NCBI GenBank assembly: GCA_003134685.1
Contig: PLCA01000002.1
Span: forward strand, 273,966 to 337,965
Source of the DNA: Gemmatimonadota bacterium
GTDB taxonomy: Bacteria > Gemmatimonadota > Gemmatimonadetes > Gemmatimonadales > Gemmatimonadaceae
Direction: 5' to 3'
DNA length: 64,000 nucleotides
A model generated the notes under the pieces. The model was not told the origin of the DNA. It was given only the letters and a program-made list of their open reading frames with translations, and did no database searches. Each line of letters opens with the position of its first letter. The stretch's first letter is position 1. Position numbers and translations under genes: made by a program. Shown here piece by piece: positions 25,819-33,443 of this stretch.

Positions 25819-25868
25819 ATGCGTCGCTTCGCCGGATGCTCGTCCGCGTGACGCATTATCCATCCGGC
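25819..25868 (-). promoter_or_regulatory. interlocked inverted repeats upstream of the cold-shock gene
   Basis: Two perfect complementary pairs interlock. ATGCGTC (25819-25825) pairs with GACGCAT (25850-25856), and GCCGGATG (25831-25838) pairs with CATCCGGC (25861-25868). In a minus-strand transcript this is the topology of an H-type pseudoknot, located 77-126 bases before the start codon. If transcription starts inside the element, for example from GATAAT at 25855-25860, only one stem would form. Confidence 0.4.
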
Positions 25869-25909
25869 ATTCGCAGAGGAGGGCAAGTTTTGTGCAACAG
25901 GCCGTGTGG

Positions 25910-26119
25910 CTAGGCTGCCCCTGCGACGTAGTGCGCTGAGCGTCCGCAGCTCTGGCAGCGGAGAGTCACGTGCGTGTAGGGAGGTGGGGGAATCTGTCGC
26001 GGATCGCGCTCGATTGATCCGGCGCACGACGGGCAGCTGAGTGGAGATCCGTGGCGGTCGTTGCTAATGAGAAACAAGGCTTGGGCGGGATTGTACGCGT
26101 TCGGACGTGGCTTGCGCAT
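25910..26119 (-). CDS. small zinc-ribbon protein, 69 aa
   Basis: A 69-residue protein with two CxxC pairs, CPSC near residue 29 and CQSC near residue 54, separated by about 22 residues, giving a four-cysteine zinc ribbon. The N terminus is basic and proline-rich (MRKPRPNAYNP). GGAGAG stands three bases before the ATG, a good ribosome-binding site. There is no further domain. Such ribbons often bind nucleic acid or serve as protein adaptors. The gene lies on the same strand as, and upstream of, the cold-shock gene, but the 167 bases between them suggest separate promoters. Confidence 0.65.
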   Translation of the reverse strand: MRKPRPNAYNPAQALFLISNDRHGSPLSCPSCAGSIERDPRQIPPPPYTHVTLRCQSCGRSAHYVAGAA

Positions 26120-26195
26120 GAGCTCTCCAGTTACTCGAAACGGCGCTGCGCGGTAGGCGTCGCATGGTGAGGTGGACGTTCTTGACGGCTATCCA

Positions 26196-26918
26196 ATGAG
26201 AAAAAGAGCCATCGAGATTCGCGAGCGGATCTGCGTCGGGCTGGCCCTGGGCTTTATTACCGCCTGCGGCCCGCATGCTCACATACCGCTCCGACCGGCC
26301 AATCTGCCTGACGCCCTTGTACCAACGGACAGCGGAGCACTCCTGGCAAGGCGCCTGGCACCGGTCTTATACCTACAGCCGGATGAAACGTTCCCGCTCG
26401 AGCGGGTGGTGGCCGTTCGCACCCTATCCGGCGGGTAGTCGCCTACCATTTGCTTTGGCGTGACGATGTCCACGGGTCGTGGATTCCGTTCGGTACCGAC
26501 CGATGAGGAGGTCCTATGGGTAGGCTACGACTCGACTTACGCGCCAACTGACGTCTGGACTTACTGGCACGGTCAAATCCTTCACACCGCATGGCCCCGG
26601 TCTCAGGTCGTGATCGACGTTCAATGGGGGAAGCACAGAAGTCTCCCCCGAAACGTTCGACAAAGCGACCTTCCCAGACCGCGCACACTCAATTTTTTCT
26701 ACGCCATGACGATCTTCGGGGAGCCCGACATTCTGTTGGGAGACATCACCCGCAAAGGACCGCTCTGCTTTTGTCACGGCTACCGAAGGTACCGACAGTT
26801 CACCCGGCCAATCGTCCTTGCCGGCAGGCTGGACGCCGTTGTGCGAACGGAGGATCCGAAGTCTACCCTGCTCGAGGTATTCGGCAGCAAATACTCGAAC
26901 AAGCATCGCTGGCCCTAG
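26196..26918 (+). pseudogene. frameshifted lipoprotein gene, unknown family
   Basis: Three collinear pieces of one protein are split by two compensating frameshifts. Piece 1 (26196 to about 26417) begins with a lipoprotein signal, GLALGFITAC, and runs to LAPVLYLQPDETFPLERVVA. Piece 2 lies in another frame (26420-26494) and reads HPIRRVVAYHLLWRDDVHGS then WIPFG. Piece 3 returns to the first frame (about 26495-26918) with PTDEEVLWVGYDSTYAPTDV and WGKHRSLPRNVR. The first frame alone meets a TAG at 26436. The joined protein would be about 240 residues and secreted. LAPVLYLQPDE distantly recalls proteins with an APxxxxxPDE start, but I cannot name the family. Two nearby indels could also be sequencing errors. 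Confidence 0.7.
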
Positions 26919-26921
26919 ATG

Positions 26922-26957
26922 AAAAAAAGCTCCGGCGGGACATTCCCGCCGGAGCCT
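26922..26957 (-). terminator. strong intrinsic terminator of the S41 protease gene
   Basis: A perfect 12-pair stem (GCTCCGGCGGGA / TCCCGCCGGAGC, loop of three) is followed on the minus strand by seven T. It lies 34 bases after the stop of the S41 peptidase (26991). It may also slow transcription coming from the pseudogene on the other strand. Confidence 0.9.
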
Positions 26958-26990
26958 TCAATTTGGTCTTTCCGTTCAGCGACGTTGCAA

Positions 26991-28595
26991 TTATTGACGA
27001 GCCGAGGCGGACGCAGCGGTCGCCTGCTCCCGCTGAGCGATGGTGAAGAGATCCTTCTGAGACGCGCTCTGCTTGAGAACCTGCAGCGCGTGCATCAGCT
27101 GATTGTCCTCCGGGACGCTGCGCCGCTTGGCCGTGGAATCACCGAACGCCAACCGCGCGACGGTATTGCTGAGCAGTCGATCGATCTCTGAACCAGCCTG
27201 TTCATATTGTGCGTGATCGATGGTGACGCCCTTCGCCTGGAGGCGGCGATAGAACTCTTCGCGCCACGTCGAAGGCACTGTGAAATCAGGGCGGACCGTT
27301 TTCTTCAGCTCGAGCGAGTAGTCCATGAGCGTCGCTCTCACATCGGCCGTCTTCGGAGCGAAGGCGTTGAACACCTTCTGTTCCGCGGTGGTCAATGTGT
27401 CTGGGCGAACGATGATGTCGGGCGTGATGGCGCCGCCACCGTAGACGATGCGGCCGGCGTCGGATTTGAACGCGGGTCGTGAGCGACGGGCCGAGTCGGT
27501 CTCCAGAGAATCGGGCATCACTTCCACGAACTCACCACTGGGAAGAAGCTTGCGCTCCTTCTGAATAGAGCGGCCGTTCGGCGTGTACCACTTCGCCGTC
27601 GTCATCTTGAGCGCATAACCGCCTTCGAGTGGGAATACCGACTGCACGAGGCCTTTTCCGAAGGAAGTAGTGCCGACGATCAGCGCGCGGTCGTGGTCCT
27701 GGAGAGCACCGGCAACGATCTCGGAAGCCGAAGCGCTTCTTCCGTCGGTCAGAAGCACCAGCGGGATCGTCGGCGCTACTGGATCATCGCTGGCGACGAA
27801 ACTCTGGTTCTCACCGTTGCGGGCGCGGATGCTCGAGATCTGCTGCCCCTTCTTGAGGAAGAGGTTGCTGACGCTCAACGACTGATCGAGGATGCCGCCC
27901 GGATTTCCGCGGAGATCAATGACGATTCCCCGTGCGCCCTCGCGTGACAAGCGGGTAATGGAGGTTTCGAGCTCGTCTCTCGCGCTTTCGTTGAACTGGA
28001 GAAGGGGGACGTAGCCCACCTTGTTGTCGAGCATTATCGCGTAAGGAACGGCGGGGATGTTGACGACGGCGCGTGTGAAAGTGATCGGTATCAGCTCAGG
28101 CACGCCGGGGCGTGAGAACTTGACCAGAACCTTGCTGCCAGGATTTCCCTTCAGCGCATCAGAGGTCTGCGAGACAGTCCAGCCGCGGGTATTGGTCGTG
28201 TCGACGAAGTTGATGCGATCGCCCTCCTGCACGCCGGCCTGCTCGGCTGGTGTATGCGGGAATACGCGCTGCACGCTGATGAAGCCCTGCGTCTCGGCGA
28301 TCTCCATTCCGATGCCGGCGTAGCGTCCGTTCGTCTGCGCGTTGAAGGAAGAAAGCTCTTTCGGCGAGAGCAGGATGCTGTAGGGGTCATTCAGCTCGTG
28401 AACGAGTCCACGAGCGGCCTTTTCGTAAAGAGTTGCGGCGTCGACGGTGTCGACGAAGCGGCTGGAAACAATGTTAAGGACCTGGTCGAGCAAGCGAGCG
28501 CCTTGTTGGCTCTCGTGCTGCTGAAATACGAAGCCGCCGGCCATCAATGGAATCAGTGCGAGGCCGAGCAGCAAACTTATTCTGGGTCGGGACAT
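26991..28595 (-). CDS. S41-family C-terminal processing peptidase (CtpA/Prc-like)
   Basis: A 534-residue protein with an N-terminal membrane anchor or signal (residues about 5-25, ISLLLGLALIPLMAGGFVF). An S41 N-terminal cap is followed by a PDZ domain (about residues 85-170, GRYAGIGMEIAETQGFISVQ, PAEQAGVQEGDRI), and then the protease core with the Ser/Lys dyad: Ser in DGRSASASEIVAGAL and Lys in TSFGKGLVQ. It cleaves C-terminal tails of periplasmic or lipoprotein substrates. The C-terminal 150 residues (after the VVRPDTLT-like segment) form an extra helical domain found in the longer CtpA subfamily. It has its own strong terminator. Confidence 0.92.
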   Translation of the reverse strand: MSRPRISLLLGLALIPLMAGGFVFQQHESQQGARLLDQVLNIVSSRFVDTVDAATLYEKAARGLVHELNDPYSILLSPKELSSFNAQTNGRYAGIGMEIAETQGFISVQRVFPHTPAEQAGVQEGDRINFVDTTNTRGWTVSQTSDALKGNPGSKVLVKFSRPGVPELIPITFTRAVVNIPAVPYAIMLDNKVGYVPLLQFNESARDELETSITRLSREGARGIVIDLRGNPGGILDQSLSVSNLFLKKGQQISSIRARNGENQSFVASDDPVAPTIPLVLLTDGRSASASEIVAGALQDHDRALIVGTTSFGKGLVQSVFPLEGGYALKMTTAKWYTPNGRSIQKERKLLPSGEFVEVMPDSLETDSARRSRPAFKSDAGRIVYGGGAITPDIIVRPDTLTTAEQKVFNAFAPKTADVRATLMDYSLELKKTVRPDFTVPSTWREEFYRRLQAKGVTIDHAQYEQAGSEIDRLLSNTVARLAFGDSTAKRRSVPEDNQLMHALQVLKQSASQKDLFTIAQREQATAASASARQ

Positions 28596-28698
28596 ACGGC
28601 TCTAGGTAGAGAGAAGAAGGCGGTAACGTAATAGATACGCCTTCGGCCAGTCAGTGTTCCTCCAGGACGCACAAAGGGCACCAGCGGAACATCGCCGC

Positions 28699-29550
28699 TC
28701 AGGCGGCGCGGGAGGCCAGCACGTAGTCCACGAGCCAGTCGCGGTTTAGCTGCCTGAAGGTGGCATCGCGGAGGAGCCCGGCCGCGAGCAGCATCTCGTG
28801 GGCGGGCTGGAGCACTCGTTGCAAATGGGAGGGATACCGCTGGGTCAGAGGAAGCTGCTCGGCGAGGGACGCGAGGGGTACTCTCCACGTTACCATTCCC
28901 TCCTCTCTCGCGACTTCTAGCAGCCGGTAGAGCCTTCTGGCAACGGGATTGGTGAGAGACATGTAGTGGGTCGAAGAGAGCGTCACGGTGTGTCCCGCCG
29001 CGATGTTCGCGCGGATTGTTGGACCGATCGTTATGTGTGCGTCGCCCGGCTCCGAAGCGGTGAGCACGGGAAACAGCGTGAATTGTTCGCGCTCCGCCAT
29101 TCGTCGGCGCGCGATGGAAACCGAGGAGAGAATGGTAAAGCGTCCTTCTAGCGGCTGTCCTTCTTTTGCCGCAACGTACACTCCGCTCGACTCGAGAGTA
29201 GTCCGCTCGAGTCGAGTCAGTGCGGATCGTAGCTGCTCGTATGTTCTGCCGTCAACGCGCCGACCGATGGAGCGGAGGAAGGCGTGGAGCGTAAAGCTTA
29301 TCACTCCGTCTTCGGGAGCTCCCGCCTCGTGGTAACGATGGAGGAGCTCGATGTACACGTCCTGATCGAAGGTTCCGGGCAAGCGGTCGCCCGGGCTGGG
29401 CAGCACACGCCACCGCCCGCCGCTCTCGGGAGAGAAGGAAATTGCCGTGTCCTCGGCGGAATCGCTCAGTCGGAAGATCGGGAGCGCTTCGAGGGAGCGG
29501 TCGAGAACGATAGCACGCGTCGCGATTCGTCGACGGGCCACGAAGGTCAT
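28699..29550 (-). CDS. replication initiator protein A (RPA)-like protein
   Basis: About 283 residues from the ATG at 29550; a GTG at 29568 is also in frame. The protein resembles the RPA family of plasmid and chromosomal initiator-like proteins: PGTFDQDVYIELLHRYHEAG, GVISFTLHAFLRSIGRRVDG, then YEQLRSALTRLERTTLES, and a second winged-helix-like region TNPVARRLYRLLEVAREEGM with PLTQRYPSHLQRVLQPAHEM. RPA proteins bind iterons to start plasmid replication. Here it sits among chromosomal housekeeping genes and no iterons are visible nearby, so it may be a domesticated regulator. Its start is only 11 bases from the divergent cardiolipin synthase start. Confidence 0.75.
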   Translation of the reverse strand: MTFVARRRIATRAIVLDRSLEALPIFRLSDSAEDTAISFSPESGGRWRVLPSPGDRLPGTFDQDVYIELLHRYHEAGAPEDGVISFTLHAFLRSIGRRVDGRTYEQLRSALTRLERTTLESSGVYVAAKEGQPLEGRFTILSSVSIARRRMAEREQFTLFPVLTASEPGDAHITIGPTIRANIAAGHTVTLSSTHYMSLTNPVARRLYRLLEVAREEGMVTWRVPLASLAEQLPLTQRYPSHLQRVLQPAHEMLLAAGLLRDATFRQLNRDWLVDYVLASRAA

Positions 29551-29561
29551 GCAGAGAGAAT

Positions 29562-30860
29562 ATGTCACTGATCAAGTACATAGCAATCGCGGCGCTCAGT
29601 CTGTTCGGGCTGGTTCTGGCGCTTATCGGCATTTTGTCGGTGACTCACGACACGCCGGTTACGAGCGTAATCGCGGAAGGCGACAAGGACGGGCCGCCGA
29701 GCGTCGAGGATCCGCTGTTTGCCCGGAGCATCGAGCTGTTCACGGGAACGCACATCGACCCCGGCAACAGCGTGCAGATTCTGCTGAACGGAAACGGCAC
29801 GTACCCTCTACTATGGAAGGATATCGGCTCCGCCCAGCGCACCTTGACGGTGCAGATGTACTACTCGCAGCCAGGCGCGGTCGCCGACACGATGGCGAAG
29901 TATCTGATGGATCGCGCGCAGCACAAGGTGCGCGTGCTGCTGCTGCTCGATGCGTTTGGGTCCCAGCCGCTCAAGCGGGAGTGGCTTGACAGTCTCAAGC
30001 GCGCCGGCGTCGAGGTCAGGTGGCTGAGACCTCTTCGCTGGTACACACTCCAGAAGGCAGCCCAGCGATCGCACGTTCGCGTGGTCGTGGTCGATGGAAA
30101 GATCGGCTACACCGGAGGGTTCGGGCTAGCCGACTATTGGCTGGGAGACGGCCATCACGCGGACCAATGGCGCGAGACCAACGTGCGATTCGAGGGGCCG
30201 ACGGTGTCAGCGCTGCAAGCAGCGTTTGCGGCGGCTTGGGCTGAAGCGACGGGCGAACTGCTGACGGGCGACCTGTTCTTTCCAAAGAGTTCTTTTGCCG
30301 ATGTCGGAGACGTGCAGGCCGGCCTGATGTACAGCATTCCCAGCACCGGAAGCACGCCGGCGGAAAGATTTCTGGCGCTGTCGATCGCAGGCGCCAGAAA
30401 AACGCTCTACATCAGCAACTCATACTTCGTTCCGGGCGAGAATTTCATGCAGCTGCTTCTGGCGGCAGCGAAAAGGGGTGTCGACGTTCGGGTTATCACG
30501 GTGGGCGACAAGACCGATGTGAAGACGACCTGGTACGCGGGGCGAACCTACTACGAGAAGCTCCTCGAGGGCGGCGTGAAGATCTACGAGTACCAACCGA
30601 CGATGATGCACGCGAAGAGCATTGTAGTGGACGGCATCTGGTCTTACATGGGATCCATGAACTTCGACAACCGTTCGCTGTCCTTCAACAACGAGTCGCT
30701 ATTGGTGTCGCTCGACCGCCACGTTGGAGCACAAATGGACTCGATCTTCATTGATGACATAAAATGGTCCAAGGAGATCAAGCTCGACGAGTTCAGAAAG
30801 CGGCCACTCTCGGGGAGGATTCTGGAGTGGGGAGCGCAGAAACTGAGGCGCGTACTCTAG
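29562..30860 (+). CDS. cardiolipin synthase (phospholipase D family)
   Basis: A 432-residue protein with one N-terminal membrane span (residues about 5-25, ALSLFGLVLALIGILSV). Two phospholipase D repeats are present. The second motif is canonical (HAKSIVVDGIWSYMGSMNFD, HxKxxxxD). The first reads HVRVVVVDGKIGYTGG, with Arg instead of the usual Lys. The enzyme joins two phosphatidylglycerols, or phosphatidylglycerol and phosphatidylethanolamine, into cardiolipin at the inner membrane. An AGAGAG stretch lies upstream of the ATG. Downstream of the stop, 80 bases separate it from the convergent MerR-like gene. Confidence 0.9.
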   Translation: MSLIKYIAIAALSLFGLVLALIGILSVTHDTPVTSVIAEGDKDGPPSVEDPLFARSIELFTGTHIDPGNSVQILLNGNGTYPLLWKDIGSAQRTLTVQMYYSQPGAVADTMAKYLMDRAQHKVRVLLLLDAFGSQPLKREWLDSLKRAGVEVRWLRPLRWYTLQKAAQRSHVRVVVVDGKIGYTGGFGLADYWLGDGHHADQWRETNVRFEGPTVSALQAAFAAAWAEATGELLTGDLFFPKSSFADVGDVQAGLMYSIPSTGSTPAERFLALSIAGARKTLYISNSYFVPGENFMQLLLAAAKRGVDVRVITVGDKTDVKTTWYAGRTYYEKLLEGGVKIYEYQPTMMHAKSIVVDGIWSYMGSMNFDNRSLSFNNESLLVSLDRHVGAQMDSIFIDDIKWSKEIKLDEFRKRPLSGRILEWGAQKLRRVL

Positions 30861-30942
30861 AAGCCCGCCGGAAACGCCGCTTGGCCCTCATCCTGACGCG
30901 TGGCGGCCGCGGAGAAATCCGCGCGCTATCTGATGTAGGAGC

Positions 30943-31488
30943 TCAGCGGATGTCGCCGCGGCCCAGCGCCGCGCGCACCGCTTCGCGCATTGCGATCACG
31001 GCTTCCTCGCGGGCGGCGGGAGAATCTTCACGAACGTGAAGCTCGATCCCATCGGCAACAGGAAGACGGTGCCAGCGCAGTGAGATATCGTCGTCGTGGG
31101 CGACGGCTTCGTATCCGCCGGAGTCGAGCGCCGGGGCGAGCGACGTTGCGATCTTCCGCTCGAGCGCATCGCCAGTGACATCGCGCATCTCGCCCCGGAT
31201 GGTGTCGAGGCTCTGTCCCTCGCGCTGGCGGATCTTGATGGACAGCAGCTGGAGGAGATGCCGGTACCCGTAGGTCGCGCCCGTGCCAGTGCCCTCGGGC
31301 CGGTCGAGCAGTCCACTCGCCACGTAAAACCGAACTGCTCGCGCGCTCGGCGCCGCTCGCGCCGAGGCATTGGTTGGTCGAACTCCGGCTGCGTCTACAA
31401 GAGCTGTTGCGTGGGCTGCAAGTCCGCGGGCGTTCCAGGGAGCATGTCGAGCGTGGGCGCGGAGGAGAGCGACAGGCGATTCAGCCAT
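30943..31488 (-). CDS. MerR-family transcriptional regulator
   Basis: A 181-residue protein. Residues about 45-110 match the MerR winged helix (SARAVRFYVASGLLDRPEGT, YGYRHLLQLLSIKIRQREGQ, SLDTIRGEM). The N-terminal 45 residues are Ala-rich and the conserved first helix-turn is poorly kept, so the true start may be internal. The C-terminal half has no metal-binding cysteines, and a strand-rich segment (DISLRWHRLPVADGIELHVR) may sense an unknown ligand or pair with partner proteins. The gene overlaps the 3' end of the upstream hydrolase gene by 94 bases in another frame, so the two are probably co-transcribed. A perfect palindrome lies before the hydrolase. Confidence 0.72.
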   Translation of the reverse strand: MAESPVALLRAHARHAPWNARGLAAHATALVDAAGVRPTNASARAAPSARAVRFYVASGLLDRPEGTGTGATYGYRHLLQLLSIKIRQREGQSLDTIRGEMRDVTGDALERKIATSLAPALDSGGYEAVAHDDDISLRWHRLPVADGIELHVREDSPAAREEAVIAMREAVRAALGRGDIR

Positions 31489-32435
31489 GTGGATAGGATA
31501 ACATTAAAGTCTTCCGCTCGCTCGTCGTGCGGAAGGTCGCCCGCTGGAGACAAGACGGAAATCTCGAAATCGCGCTTGATCTCGCGAAAGCCGCGAAATT
31601 CCTCGACGGGTGCAGTGGACCCCTCCTCACCCCACACGAGCAGGGCTGGCTGGCTCAGACGGCGCAAGGCATTTCGCACGTCGATGTTGAGATGGCCGGA
31701 CAGAAATGCCGCTGGCGCGTGGCGTGCGCCGCGCTGGTGGGAAGTCGCGTAATAGATCTCGACCAGCTCGCGGGTGACGAGTGAATCGTTCGAGTACGCG
31801 TTGTTCAAGTAGCGTCGCAGCTGCGGCCGCGAAACGACGGCGTTGAACATGGCAGTGCCGGCGATCGGCGTGTCGACGGCGAGTCGGCTCGCTTCACCAC
31901 CCAAGCCTACGGGCTCGTTGAGGCGTACCAGTCCGGATGGCGCAATGAGAGCCACGGCGGGAAAGCGAAGCGGGTCGCGCGCCGCGAGCACAATCGCATA
32001 CGCGCCTGAGAGCGAGGTCGCGACGAGAACGGTGGGCTCGTCGATCACTCTGCTCACGAAATCGGAGATGAGCGAGATATAGAGGCGCGCCGAGTACCGG
32101 ATCGCTGGACGTTCAGACATGCCGAATCCAAGCAAGTCGAGGGTGTAGACGGTGTTCGTTCGCGCGAGCGCGTCCACGTTGTTTCTCCATTCATAGGACC
32201 ACGCGGCCGCATGAATGCCGTGGATCAGGAGAATTGGCGGACCCTTGCCGCGCTTGGTGAACGCGACCCTTCTGTCGCGCCAGTCAAACCCGCCCTCTTC
32301 GCCACCAATCAGGTTGGTGAGCTGGTCGACGCCCTTTCGGGCAAAAGCGTTGTAGGCAGCGGCCGCGCCCAGGATCGCACCGCCGGACAGAAGAATTCGT
32401 CGCCAGGGACCTTCTCGCTCGTCGTTGTCCTGCAT
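31395..32435 (-). CDS. alpha/beta hydrolase
   Basis: A 346-residue protein from the ATG at 32435, which has GAGG four bases upstream. An N-terminal hydrophobic segment (ILLSGGAILGAAAAYNAFA) may anchor it or be a signal. The hydrolase core shows ILLIHGIHAAAW (oxyanion hole), the nucleophile elbow ATSLSGAYA, which has Ser in place of the usual G-x-S-x-G first Gly, and the acid segment LLVWGEEGS. The catalytic His is probably in GDLPHDERAEDF. It resembles haloalkane dehalogenase-like or epoxide-hydrolase-like enzymes of unknown substrate. It overlaps the MerR-like gene and is preceded by an 18-base dyad. Confidence 0.85.
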   Translation of the reverse strand: MQDNDEREGPWRRILLSGGAILGAAAAYNAFARKGVDQLTNLIGGEEGGFDWRDRRVAFTKRGKGPPILLIHGIHAAAWSYEWRNNVDALARTNTVYTLDLLGFGMSERPAIRYSARLYISLISDFVSRVIDEPTVLVATSLSGAYAIVLAARDPLRFPAVALIAPSGLVRLNEPVGLGGEASRLAVDTPIAGTAMFNAVVSRPQLRRYLNNAYSNDSLVTRELVEIYYATSHQRGARHAPAAFLSGHLNIDVRNALRRLSQPALLVWGEEGSTAPVEEFRGFREIKRDFEISVLSPAGDLPHDERAEDFNVILSTWLNRLSLSSAPTLDMLPGTPADLQPTQQLL

Positions 32436-32468
32436 CACACCTCAGTTCGGTCAGTCACGGAAAAGCGT

Positions 32469-32486
32469 GGTTACTTGAGAGTAACC
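32469..32486. promoter_or_regulatory. 18-base palindrome upstream of the hydrolase-MerR pair
   Basis: The dyad GGTTACT-TGAG-AGTAACC has perfect seven-base arms and lies 34 bases upstream of the hydrolase ATG. MerR-family operators are typically 18-20-base dyads of this kind, located between the promoter boxes. I cannot identify a clear -35/-10 pair around it, so the assignment is by symmetry and neighbourhood. Confidence 0.5.
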
Positions 32487-32529
32487 GCGCCTAGGGTACT
32501 GCGCACGGGGGCAGGGGAAACTATTGCCC

Positions 32530-33282
32530 CTAGCGCTTCCGCTTGCGGGTCCCGCCGCTCTTTGCGCGCGCCTTCGACCCCGCTTTGGGAGCCTTCCGAC
32601 TACCCGGCTTTTTGGCCGTGGCTTTACGTCCAGCAGCCTTCTTGGCTGGCTTCCGCGTTCCGGAAGACTTTTTCTTGGCCGGCTTCTTCCCGCCAGAAGA
32701 CTTGGATGAGCTCTTCGCGGCTTTCTTTTTTGCGCCGCCAGCCGCTTTGCCGGCCCCGGCACGGCTTGCGGAGGTAGACGTTGCCACCGGTCGTGCGGCA
32801 GGGGAAGCTGGCCCACCGCCGAATGAGCTGGTCCGTGCCGCTCCCGGCGAGGTGCTTCCACCGCCGAATCCCCCGCTTGACCCCGTTGAGGGCGGGCTGC
32901 CAAAACCCGAGGCGCCGCCCATCCCGCCGGCTCCGCCAACGGGCCCGCCGCCGCCGAGGGTCGATTCCTGCTTCTTCCCCGATCCCTTGGGCCGGCCCCT
33001 TCTTCCTCTTGGAGCGCCCCCGCCGAATAGATCTTCCTCTTCGTCCTCTTCGTCCTCTTCGCCTTCGCTTACTACCGTAGCGTCGGAATCGACCTCTTCG
33101 TCATCATCCGCGTCTTCAGCGCTGTCCCACAGGCGGTCGCTGTGATCCTCATTGATCGCCCAGCCACCATCTTCGTCGTCGTCATCGTCGTAGGAACGCT
33201 TGCCGCGACTGAAGCCACCGAGATCGTCCGCATCGTCGTCGTCCGCAAAACGCAATGGCTCCACTGATTCACCGCTCGGCAT
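32530..33282 (-). CDS. composite acidic / AT-hook / lysine-rich nucleoid protein
   Basis: About 250 residues from the ATG at 33282, which has GGGAGG three bases upstream; the in-frame ATG at 33294 lies before that ribosome-binding site. Order of segments: an acidic region (about residues 12-85, with runs of Asp and Glu such as DDDDDEDGG and EGEEDEEDEEEDLFGG); an AT-hook-like RGRRGRPKGSGKK (about residues 90-103); a Gly/Ser-rich spacer (about residues 105-150); and a Lys/Ala tail (about residues 165-250, KKPAKKKSSGTRKPAKKAAG). The tail is histone H1-like and the hook should bind AT-rich minor grooves, while the acidic part could act like a histone-chaperone tail. I know of no named family with this combination. 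Confidence 0.75.
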   Translation of the reverse strand: MPSGESVEPLRFADDDDADDLGGFSRGKRSYDDDDDEDGGWAINEDHSDRLWDSAEDADDDEEVDSDATVVSEGEEDEEDEEEDLFGGGAPRGRRGRPKGSGKKQESTLGGGGPVGGAGGMGGASGFGSPPSTGSSGGFGGGSTSPGAARTSSFGGGPASPAARPVATSTSASRAGAGKAAGGAKKKAAKSSSKSSGGKKPAKKKSSGTRKPAKKAAGRKATAKKPGSRKAPKAGSKARAKSGGTRKRKR

Positions 33283-33443
33283 TAGTCCTCCCATAGAATG
33301 TCAGCACTCGCGCTGGTAGCGCGGAATTTTCTGAGTTTCGCCCGCTGCACGTCGCGTGCCTTATGCGCCAGCGCCGAAAGCTCTCTACTCTGGACACCGA
33401 ATACAACTCCGGTGACGCGACGTCAAGGAGCGACTTTCCGCGC

